A DNA stretch of 5,472 bases from Burkholderiales bacterium (GTDB lineage Bacteria > Pseudomonadota > Gammaproteobacteria > Burkholderiales > Burkholderiaceae_A), in NCBI GenBank assembly GCA_030828265.1, contig JAURCW010000088.1, forward strand, positions 1 through 5,472, read 5' to 3'. A model generated the notes under the pieces. The model made no database searches. It was not told where the DNA came from and was given only the letters and a program-made list of their open reading frames with translations. Positions 1 to 5,472 of the stretch are shown in pieces. The position numbers were made by a program, and so were the translations under genes. Positions within the stretch are counted from its first letter, which is position 1, and the number at the start of each line of letters is the position of its first letter.

Positions 1-365
1 AGTCGATATTTCGTGCCAGACAAACCCATTGGGGTTTCTGGAAAAGGCTTGTCTATCAGGAAAAAAGAGTGGCTAGACTCCAGTTCCAGCCACTTACTCG
101 CTTGTTCTATGTCTTCAAACAGGGCGCTCCTGTTGAGGCATTTGACGACCTTACGAAAGCCTTAAGGGCCTGCCTGGTGGTGAAGGATTGGCGAGTGGCG
201 CCCCCCGAGAAGGCCTTTGAAGGGTTGGAGCTCGGCCTGAGGCTTCGGCTTGATGAAAACGCTTTGCCAAAGCCCTTGCTTATCGGTGCTCTAACAACCG
301 CAGATTATCAACTGACAACGGGCTGGCTAAGCGTTCACTACGGTGAAGGGAGTCTGTTGCCATGA
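1..365 (+). CDS. DUF4390 domain-containing protein, 3' part (5' end outside window)
   Basis: This is the C-terminal part of a DUF4390 protein, a proteobacterial family of unknown function whose members are usually under about 200 residues with an N-terminal signal peptide. The reading frame is open from base 3 with no stop, giving about 120 visible residues. The GTG at 69 is therefore an internal valine, not the start; the real start and any signal peptide lie upstream. Family-like signatures are the aromatic and basic stretch near bases 12-65 (RARQTHWGFWKR), the YxVFKQG strand followed by FDDLTKALRA, the DWRVA motif, and the end LRLRLDENALPKPLLIGALT followed by a conserved-looking GW in TTGW. 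It ends CCATGA, overlapping the kinase start by 4 bases. In betaproteobacteria I recall this gene lying between rsmB and ntrY. Its biochemical role is not known; export to the periplasm or envelope is an inference from the family, since the N-terminus is not visible here. Confidence 0.85.
   Translation, partial: SIFRARQTHWGFWKRLVYQEKRVARLQFQPLTRLFYVFKQGAPVEAFDDLTKALRACLVVKDWRVAPPEKAFEGLELGLRLRLDENALPKPLLIGALTTADYQLTTGWLSVHYGEGSLLP
346..352 (+). promoter_or_regulatory. Ribosome binding site of the NtrY-like kinase gene
   Basis: AAGGGAG lies 9 bases before the ATG at 362, inside the last codons of the DUF4390 gene. It is the best Shine-Dalgarno match at any of the four gene junctions. It supports ATG 362 as the start and suggests that the kinase can be initiated independently of pure stop-start coupling. 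Confidence 0.7.
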
Positions 366-2623
366 GCCTCACCTTACGGCTATCTCTTCTGCTTGCCTTC
401 GTGATGGGTGGCGCATTGCTTGCACTTTTATCGCAGGCCTCCGAAAGTGAATCCAGGCTCGACGGCTTTTTCTCATGGCTACTCACCGCCAACTTATTTG
501 TGGTGGGAGCGATGGCGGTGCTTGCGGTACTCGTCATTGTGAGAGCTGTTAAGCGGGTTCGTAACAAGGTGTTTGGATCAAGATTAATGATTCGTCTTGC
601 CTTGGCCTTTGCCGTCATGGGCATTGTTCCTGTGGTTCTCGTTTCACTTGCCTCGGTTCAGTTTTTGGCGCGCTCCATCGACTCCTGGTTTTCTGAGAGC
701 GTCGAAAATGCCCTCGATTCTGGGCGGTCTTTGGGTCGTGCAACCGTTGAGGCGCTTCAGGCCGAGACCATTCTGCAGGCAAGGCGCCTAGCGGTGGCCC
801 TTGAGTCGGTCGCCGATGATGAGCTTTCAGCGGTTGTTTCAGCGGCAACCTCCGGTCGCGAGGGTTTAGAGGTTCTGGTTTTGAATCTTAAGGGCCAGGT
901 GCTTGCTGTTCAAAGCAGTTCTTTGTTTCAACTTCTCCCTGACGTCCCCGATGCAGAGCTTATTGAAAAGGCACGCGCGGCCCGTCAGCTTGTCATGATT
1001 GAGCCCATTGCTGGAGGGCCACCATGGGCCTTGCAGGTGCGTGCCCTGGTCTTGTCGATTCGACCCGAACCGGGTCTCAGTCAGGTGCGAATGGTTCAGT
1101 GGAAAGAGCCCATTCCCCAGGTGTTGGCAGAGAGCATCTATTCCTTGAACGAGGGGTTTACCGACTACCAGCAGCTTGCCTTGGGCAAAGAAGGTATTCG
1201 AAAAATCTATGGCGTTACCTTAAGTCTTGCGCTTTTGCTGGCGGTTTTTTCAGCGGTGCTCATGGCCGTGCTTCTAAGTGGCTGGTTATCGGGACCATTA
1301 CGCGCCCTTGAGAAGGCAACCAAGGCCGTTGGTTCGGGGGACTACCGCCCCATTCGCGAGGACACCACCGATCATGAGCTCAATGATCTGGTTCGTTCTT
1401 TTAACGAAATGACGCGTCAGCTACTCGAAGCGCAAAGCCTTGCCCGCGAGAATCAACAGAAAACGGAAGCCGCTCGCGAATTTCTTTCTCAAGTCCTTTC
1501 ACACGTATCTGCGGGAGTTTTGGTTTTTGACGCCCAGTGGCAACTGCTGCAGTTTAATCAGGCGGCGCAACGCCTTTTGGGTAAGGAGCTTGGCCCAAGT
1601 CTGACGTCAAACTTTTATGCGCTTTGGCCCGATGAGCAAATTAAATCGCTCATGCAGTCCTTAGATCTCGCTTCAGAATCTCAGGAGCAGCTTGAGTTTT
1701 CTCAAGGGGCAGGGCTTGCCACCTTTGTGGTGAGCGGCACCCGCCTGCCCGAAATCCCTGGTCAAGAACCAGGGCCTCGCTTTATTGTTGTCTTCGACGA
1801 TGTCACTGGGCTGATCTCGGCCGAGCGCGCTCGAGCCTGGGCTGAAATGGCGCGACGGATGGCCCACGAAATCAAGAACCCGCTAACCCCCATTCAGCTA
1901 TCGGCAGAGCGTCTGCAGCTAAAGCTCACTGACCGGCTTACCAATGAAGATCGAGAGCTTTTGGTGCGGTCGTGTAACACCATCGTGGATCAGGTGCATG
2001 GCCTTAAAACCATGGTCGATGAGTTCAGAAACTATGCGCGGCTTCCTAGCGCAAACCCTGAGCGACTGAACCTCGCTCACCTTATCTCGGAGGTTATGCC
2101 TTTGTATGTCTCAGACCCCAGCATCGAACTTATGGAGACGGACGACTGTTGGGTTTGGGCCGACAGGGGGCAGCTCATACAGATTCTTCATAACCTCGTT
2201 CAGAATGCCCAGGACGCCTGTTCTTCAACGGAATCTTCACCCCCCGACGCGGTTGGTTCTGATGACCGTCACGGGGAGCAAAAAAAGCCTAAAATAAAAA
2301 TTGGTTGTAAAAAATTGACATCTTCAAAGGAGCCTTGTTGCTTGTTACTTGTTGAAGACAATGGCCCGGGAATTCCGCCCGACATGCTTAGCCGTTTGTT
2401 CGAACCCTACGTGACCACGAAGCCAAAGGGCACGGGTTTGGGCTTGGCCATCGTGAAAAAAATAGCGGAAGAGAATCGGGCAGAGATTCGTCTTGAGAAT
2501 CGTTTAGACCCATTGGGCAAGGTGTTAGGAGCAAGAGCGGTCTTAACCTTACCCACGCTCACCGAGCCGTCTTCTGAGATGAGGCCTGAGCCTCACTCTA
2601 ACAAAGGCCTTACTGATGTCTGA
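362..2623 (+). CDS. ntrY: NtrY-family membrane sensor histidine kinase
   Basis: This 753-residue inner-membrane sensor kinase should autophosphorylate on histidine and pass the phosphate to the regulator encoded next. Predicted TM segments lie near residues 4-24, 40-61, 77-103 and 284-307, with a periplasmic or extracytoplasmic loop of about 107-280 between TM3 and TM4. A HAMP linker follows (about 308-360), then a PAS domain (about 373-485). The DHp helix carries the H-box MAHEIKNPLTP with His502 as phospho-acceptor. The ATPase domain shows an N-box (NLVQNAQDA, Asn615), G1 (EDNGPGIP, Asp666), F-box (LFEPYVTTK, 680-687) and G2 (GTGLGL, 690-695), so catalysis looks intact. The order of domains and the GSRLMIRLALAF and SVQFLARSI motifs around TM3 are typical of NtrY. 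Its start overlaps DUF4390 (ATGA) and its end overlaps the regulator by 8 bases. Oddities are a polar, lysine-rich insertion at about 621-657 between N-box and G1, and a roughly 20-residue tail after the last strand. The ligand is unknown; NtrY relatives have been linked to nitrogen, redox and envelope signals. Confidence 0.93.
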   Translation: MSLTLRLSLLLAFVMGGALLALLSQASESESRLDGFFSWLLTANLFVVGAMAVLAVLVIVRAVKRVRNKVFGSRLMIRLALAFAVMGIVPVVLVSLASVQFLARSIDSWFSESVENALDSGRSLGRATVEALQAETILQARRLAVALESVADDELSAVVSAATSGREGLEVLVLNLKGQVLAVQSSSLFQLLPDVPDAELIEKARAARQLVMIEPIAGGPPWALQVRALVLSIRPEPGLSQVRMVQWKEPIPQVLAESIYSLNEGFTDYQQLALGKEGIRKIYGVTLSLALLLAVFSAVLMAVLLSGWLSGPLRALEKATKAVGSGDYRPIREDTTDHELNDLVRSFNEMTRQLLEAQSLARENQQKTEAAREFLSQVLSHVSAGVLVFDAQWQLLQFNQAAQRLLGKELGPSLTSNFYALWPDEQIKSLMQSLDLASESQEQLEFSQGAGLATFVVSGTRLPEIPGQEPGPRFIVVFDDVTGLISAERARAWAEMARRMAHEIKNPLTPIQLSAERLQLKLTDRLTNEDRELLVRSCNTIVDQVHGLKTMVDEFRNYARLPSANPERLNLAHLISEVMPLYVSDPSIELMETDDCWVWADRGQLIQILHNLVQNAQDACSSTESSPPDAVGSDDRHGEQKKPKIKIGCKKLTSSKEPCCLLLVEDNGPGIPPDMLSRLFEPYVTTKPKGTGLGLAIVKKIAEENRAEIRLENRLDPLGKVLGARAVLTLPTLTEPSSEMRPEPHSNKGLTDV
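2281..2287 (+). other. Candidate -1 slippery heptamer A AAA AAG inside the kinase gene
   Basis: Bases 2280-2287 read AAAAAAAG and are decoded in the kinase frame as CAA AAA AAG (Q640 K641 K642), so the heptamer A AAA AAG is in the phase required for tandem -1 slippage, as in E. coli dnaX. After a -1 shift the next codons are GCC TAA, ending the protein at 643 residues, before the G1, F and G2 boxes. A purine-rich GGGGAG (2273-2278) sits only 2 bases upstream, closer than the spacing known to stimulate -1 shifting, and I see no strong hairpin downstream. The motif is certain; its function is speculative. Confidence 0.22.
2580..2612 (+). promoter_or_regulatory. Candidate alternative hairpins over the response regulator RBS
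   Basis: TGAGGC (2580-2585) can pair with GCCTCA (2590-2595) around a CTGA loop, leaving the downstream Shine-Dalgarno free. Alternatively TGAGGCCT (2580-2587) can pair with AGGCCTTA (2605-2612), with one G-U pair, which would bury the GG of the Shine-Dalgarno. The two foldings share their 5' arm and exclude each other. Ribosomes finishing the kinase would melt both, so this could enforce translational coupling. Pairing was read by eye; no energy was calculated. Confidence 0.25.
2603..2607 (+). promoter_or_regulatory. Ribosome binding site of the response regulator gene
   Basis: AAAGG lies 8 bases before the ATG at 2616, within the last codons of the kinase gene. It is modest in strength but well spaced, and it decides for the ATG at 2616, whose product begins MSDILIVDDE as expected for a receiver domain. 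Confidence 0.5.
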
Positions 2624-3305
2624 TATTTTGATCGTTGATGATGAGCTTGGGGTTCGTGAGCTTTTGCTCGAAGTGCTTGAGGATGAAGGCCATAGCGTGA
2701 CCTTGGCAAACAATGCCGCACAGGCTCGTCAGGCAAGGGTGAGTCAGGCCTATGACCTTGTCCTTTTGGACATATGGATGCCCGATACCGATGGAGTAAC
2801 CTTACTTAAAGAGTGGTCTGCACAAGGGCTTCTTACTATGCCCGTTGTCATGATGTCAGGCCACGCCACCATTGACACAGCCGTTGAGGCCACTCGAATC
2901 GGCGCCTTTGATTTTCTCGAAAAGCCAATTGCCTTGGCTAAGCTTTTGAAGACAGTGGAAACGGCCTTGGCTCGAGCTCAGGCTCAGAAGGCATGGAAAC
3001 AGGCACTTGAGAGTGCTAAGCCGCAGTCATCGTCTCAGCTTCTTGATCCTGTCGAAGAAGAGGAAGAGGTTCGACCTGAAGAACGGGCTGAGCAGGCTCT
3101 TTTGGCAATCTCTCTTGATCAGCCTTTGCGGGAGGCGAGGGATGCCTTCGAAAGGGTTTATCTTGAGTACCAACTCTCTAAACAAGGGGGAAGTATGACC
3201 CGGCTTGCCGAGCAGTCGGGTCTCGAGCGCACGCACCTGTATCGCAAGCTCAAGCAACTGGGCATGGATACGGTTCGTTCAAGTGCTCGTAAAACACTTG
3301 CATGA
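2616..3305 (+). CDS. NtrX-like response regulator, receiver plus Fis-type HTH, no AAA+ domain
   Basis: This 229-residue protein is the expected phospho-acceptor partner of the upstream kinase. The receiver domain (about 1-120) has the acidic pocket Asp8/Asp9, phospho-acceptor Asp52 in LVLLDIWMPDTDG, Ser81 in MMSGHA and Lys103 in the EKP motif, so the phosphorylation chemistry looks complete. A polar linker (about 121-168) holds a run of five glutamates at 147-151. The C-terminus (about 170-220) is a Fis-type helix-turn-helix beginning PLREARDAFERVY and ending with the recognition helix in ERTHLYRKLKQLG (about 204-216). Classical NtrX is about 450 residues with a central sigma-54-activating AAA+ ATPase; here that domain is absent, with no frameshift or remnant, and I recall this short form as normal in Burkholderiales. 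It should therefore bind DNA but not open sigma-54 promoters. It overlaps the kinase by 8 bases and trkA by 4 (ATGA). The ntrX symbol is withheld because the architecture differs. Confidence 0.9.
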   Translation: MSDILIVDDELGVRELLLEVLEDEGHSVTLANNAAQARQARVSQAYDLVLLDIWMPDTDGVTLLKEWSAQGLLTMPVVMMSGHATIDTAVEATRIGAFDFLEKPIALAKLLKTVETALARAQAQKAWKQALESAKPQSSSQLLDPVEEEEEVRPEERAEQALLAISLDQPLREARDAFERVYLEYQLSKQGGSMTRLAEQSGLERTHLYRKLKQLGMDTVRSSARKTLA

Positions 3306-4690
3306 GAATCCTTATTCTCGGGGCAGGACGCGTTGGCGCAGGCCTTGCCGAACTGCTGGTTCAAGAGCGTAATGACATCACTGTCGTCGACACAGACTCC
3401 GACTCCCTTGGCACTCTACAGGAGCGTTTTGACCTAAGAACCGTTCAGGGTTCGGCCACCAGCCTGTCTGTACTTCAGTCAGCAGGCATCGAAGACACTG
3501 ACATTCTTATTGCGGTGACGGCCCATGATGAAATTAATCTGGTTGCCTGTCAGATTGCACATCGATGCTTTAACGTGCCGCAACGTATTGCGAGGGTTCG
3601 ATCCCAGCAGTGGACCCAAAACCCGGAGCTGTTGTCGACCGAGGGTTTTGCAGTGGATGTTGCCATTAGCCCCGAAGGCACCATTACAGACTATTTGACA
3701 CGCCTTATTGAGATACCCGAGGCACTTCAGGTGCTTGAGTTTGCCAATGGGCGTGTTGGACTCTTAGCCGTTCGGGCAGATGCCACAAGCCCCTTGGCCT
3801 ATCGTCCAATTAAAGAACTGCGTCAGCATCTACCTGCCATTGACTGTCGCGTGGTAGCTGTCTTTCGTAACGGCAAGGCCATTCTTCCTCGTGGTGATAC
3901 CCGCATCGAGCCTGACGACGAGGTTTTTTTTGTGGCCGCTGCCGAGCATATTCACTTGGTGACACAAGAACTTCATCAGCTTGATGAACCCGTTCGAAGG
4001 GTCATGATTGTGGGCGGTGGCAATATCGGTCAGCGTCTTGCACAGGCCATCTCACACAAAATTCTGCCAAAAATCATTGAGGGGAATCAGCGTCGATGCG
4101 AAATGCTTGCCCAAGAGCTCAATGGGAAGGCACTTGTTTTACACGGTGATGCCACCGACGAGACGCTTTTGGAAGAAGAGAATGTGGCGGGGATGGATTT
4201 GTTTCTGGCGCTCACGAACGACGACGAAAATAACATTATGTCGGCGCTTCTCGCGAAGCGGCTGGGCGCTCGACGAGTCGTGGCCCTTATTAATCGTAAG
4301 GCCTACGCGGAGCTGATGGAGGGGGGTCGCATTGATATTGCGCTGACTCCTTCGCACACCACCCTAGGCGCTCTTCTAAAGTATGTGCGCCGGGGCGATG
4401 TGTCAGTGGTTCACAGCTTACGGCGAGGCGCCGCCGAGGCGCTTGAACTGGTTGCGCATGGTGATTCAAAAACATCGAAGGTTGTGGGGCGACGTATTGA
4501 AGAGGTGGGTCTACCCACTGGGGCTTCCATTGGTGCGATTGTTCGTGGTCATGGGCCTGACGCGCAGGTCATCATGGGCCATCACGATGTACTTATTGAG
4601 CGAGAAGATCATTTAATTGTCTTTGTAACCAACCGAAAGACCATACCGAAAGTGGAGAAGCTCTTTCAGGTTGCCGCGGGCTTTTTCTAA
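3302..4690 (+). CDS. trkA: Trk potassium uptake system, NAD-binding peripheral subunit TrkA
   Basis: TrkA is a cytoplasmic protein that binds the membrane channel TrkH and gates K+ uptake in response to nucleotides. Its 462 residues match the usual length of about 458 and the usual tandem layout: RCK_N (about 1-120), RCK_C (about 140-225), a second RCK_N (about 233-350) and a second RCK_C (about 370-455). The first Rossmann fold has GAGRVG at 7-12 with the acidic residue Asp30 ending strand 2 (TVVDTD). The second has VGGGNIG at 237-243 with Glu260 in the equivalent place (KIIEGN), so both nucleotide sites look intact. Other family matches are ALTNDDENNIMSALLAKRLGA, LRRGAAEALELVAHGD and the end VEKLFQ followed by a hydrophobic tail. 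It starts inside the regulator stop (ATGA) with no clear Shine-Dalgarno, so it probably depends on translational coupling, and its TAA shares a base with the trkH ATG. In E. coli, trkA directly follows rsmB; here a two-component pair sits just before it. A T8 tract lies at 3924-3931 (Val208-Phe210). Confidence 0.96.
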   Translation: MRILILGAGRVGAGLAELLVQERNDITVVDTDSDSLGTLQERFDLRTVQGSATSLSVLQSAGIEDTDILIAVTAHDEINLVACQIAHRCFNVPQRIARVRSQQWTQNPELLSTEGFAVDVAISPEGTITDYLTRLIEIPEALQVLEFANGRVGLLAVRADATSPLAYRPIKELRQHLPAIDCRVVAVFRNGKAILPRGDTRIEPDDEVFFVAAAEHIHLVTQELHQLDEPVRRVMIVGGGNIGQRLAQAISHKILPKIIEGNQRRCEMLAQELNGKALVLHGDATDETLLEEENVAGMDLFLALTNDDENNIMSALLAKRLGARRVVALINRKAYAELMEGGRIDIALTPSHTTLGALLKYVRRGDVSVVHSLRRGAAEALELVAHGDSKTSKVVGRRIEEVGLPTGASIGAIVRGHGPDAQVIMGHHDVLIEREDHLIVFVTNRKTIPKVEKLFQVAAGFF

Positions 4691-5472
4691 TGCACACCCC
4701 TCGGCCCAACTCGGCCTGGATTGTCCTTCACATTCTTTCAGTTCTTGTTGGGCTTTTTGGATTTGCTTTTCTTATTCCCATTGGCTTTGCCATTGGTATG
4801 AACGATGACGGGCTGGATGCTTTTGTTAAGGCGGGCCTTTTAACATCGGGTATAGGCTTCTCCCTAGCCTACCTCACACGGGTTTCAAACAAAGACCTTC
4901 GACCTCGCGATGGCTTTCTTCTCGTCGCTCTCGTCTGGCTTGTACTCGCACTTTTTGCGAGTCTTCCACTTTATTTCTATTTTCCAGACCTTCGATTCAG
5001 CCAGGCTTTTTTTGAAGGAATCTCGGCACTAACAACCACGGGCGCAACCGTCTTGGTGGGTCTTGATTCCATGCCGCCGTCGATTCTTATTTGGCGAAGC
5101 CTTTTGCAGTGGTTCGGTGGTATGGGAATTATTATTCTTGCGGTTGCCATTCTTCCTTTGTTAGGAATTGGTGGCATGCAGCTTTTCAAGGCCGAATTCT
5201 CTGGACCATCCAAAGACGCCAAGCTCACGCCACGCATTACAGAGACCGCTAAGGCACTTTGGGGAATTTATTTGTTTCTTTCGCTTTGCTGTTTTACCGG
5301 CTACTGGCTAGCTGGCATGTCCTGGTTTGATGCGCTTATTCATACAGGTACCACGGTAAGCATTGGCGGCTTGTCGAGCCATGATGCAAGCCTTGGTTAT
5401 TTCAATGACCCGGTGATTGAGGCGGTGGCCATTACCTTTATGCTGCTCTCAGGCATTAACTTTGTGATGCAC
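4690..5472 (+). CDS. trkH: Trk potassium uptake channel subunit TrkH, N-terminal 261 residues (cut by window edge)
   Basis: TrkH is the inner-membrane, ion-conducting subunit of the Trk system; it is built of four M1-P-M2 repeats and is gated by TrkA. The frame opens at ATG 4690, inside the trkA stop (TAATG), and stays open to the window end, giving 261 codons of the roughly 480 usual. Visible parts are an N-terminal hydrophobic helix (about 10-36), further helices near 48-62 and 75-98, the first pore helix and filter (FFEGISALTTTGAT, Gly118), the conserved LQWFGGMGIIILAVAILPLLG helix, the cytoplasmic stretch with FSGP and KLTPRITETAKALW, and the second pore with filter TTVSIGGLSSHDAS (221-233). 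The E. coli family sequence, as I recall it, has Phe rather than Leu at 228, a mild change. Together with trkA directly upstream, this makes the assignment to TrkH rather than KtrB or TrkG secure enough. No good Shine-Dalgarno precedes the start, so reinitiation after trkA is likely. Confidence 0.94.
   Translation, partial: MHTPRPNSAWIVLHILSVLVGLFGFAFLIPIGFAIGMNDDGLDAFVKAGLLTSGIGFSLAYLTRVSNKDLRPRDGFLLVALVWLVLALFASLPLYFYFPDLRFSQAFFEGISALTTTGATVLVGLDSMPPSILIWRSLLQWFGGMGIIILAVAILPLLGIGGMQLFKAEFSGPSKDAKLTPRITETAKALWGIYLFLSLCCFTGYWLAGMSWFDALIHTGTTVSIGGLSSHDASLGYFNDPVIEAVAITFMLLSGINFVMH

Noticed and set aside
69..71. GTG as a start codon for a 98-residue protein
   Set aside because: The frame is open upstream to the window edge and the residues before the GTG match the aromatic and basic DUF4390 stretch, so the gene is a 5'-truncated larger one.
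280..848. Antisense open frames opposite the start of the kinase gene (280-624 and 615-848)
   Set aside because: They are compositional shadows of the kinase gene, with low-complexity sequence, no recognisable domain, and no separate space for a promoter.
1024..1311. Alternative + frame of 95 codons inside the kinase gene
   Set aside because: It lies wholly inside the kinase periplasmic-loop and TM4 coding region and has no recognisable family features.
2315..2343. Sigma-70 promoter inside the kinase gene with TTGACA at 2315-2320
   Set aside because: The -35 box is perfect and AT-rich DNA precedes it, but at 16-18 base spacing the -10 is only TTGCTT-like with no TATAAT match, so I did not annotate a promoter.
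4008..4616. Overlapping frames inside trkA on both strands
   Set aside because: TrkA is full length and conserved across this region; the other frames have no domain or initiation signal.
4651..4687. Intrinsic terminator at the end of trkA (GC-rich GCCGCGGGC followed by a T-run)
   Set aside because: The stem is only about 3 base pairs, and the trkH start overlaps the trkA stop, so termination here would make little sense.
4977..5237. Antisense open frame of 86 codons opposite trkH
   Set aside because: The + strand encodes the conserved first filter and the LQWFGGMG helix of TrkH; the antisense product is a shadow with no recognisable features.

Overview
The window is a densely packed, single-strand (+) gene cluster from what looks like a betaproteobacterium, most likely order Burkholderiales. 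The evidence is the gene order (DUF4390 protein, NtrY-type sensor kinase, short NtrX-like response regulator, trkA, trkH) together with the protein sequences. In particular, the response regulator is the short REC-plus-Fis-HTH form that I recall from Burkholderiales, not the classical AAA+ NtrX. Base composition looks moderate, lower than in high-GC Burkholderia or Bordetella, so a lower-GC family of the order is plausible. I cannot name the genus.

Layout: (1) bases 1-365 are the 3' part of a DUF4390 gene that begins upstream of the window. (2) 362-2623 is a complete four-TM NtrY-family sensor histidine kinase. (3) 2616-3305 is a complete response regulator with a receiver domain and a Fis-type HTH but no AAA+ domain. 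(4) 3302-4690 is a complete trkA, the NAD-binding gating subunit of the Trk potassium transporter. (5) 4690 to the window edge is the N-terminal half of trkH, the Trk channel subunit. No rRNA, tRNA, mobile element, CRISPR array or sizeable repeat is visible. There is no intergenic DNA at all: the four junctions overlap by 4, 8, 4 and 1 bases, so no dedicated promoter or terminator can lie between genes.

How the genes work together: the kinase and regulator form a cognate two-component pair, and TrkA plus TrkH form a cognate K+ uptake system. The overlaps imply one polycistronic mRNA with translational coupling, with its promoter upstream of the window, probably before rsmB or the DUF4390 gene. 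The arrangement suggests, without proving it, that envelope or redox/nitrogen signalling through NtrY is tied to potassium homeostasis. All of the large genes are recognisable family members. I see no wholly new system. The points worth a second look are the AAA+-less regulator, an in-phase A AAA AAG slippery heptamer in a linker of the kinase ATPase domain that leads to an immediate -1 stop, and mutually exclusive hairpins over the regulator's ribosome binding site.
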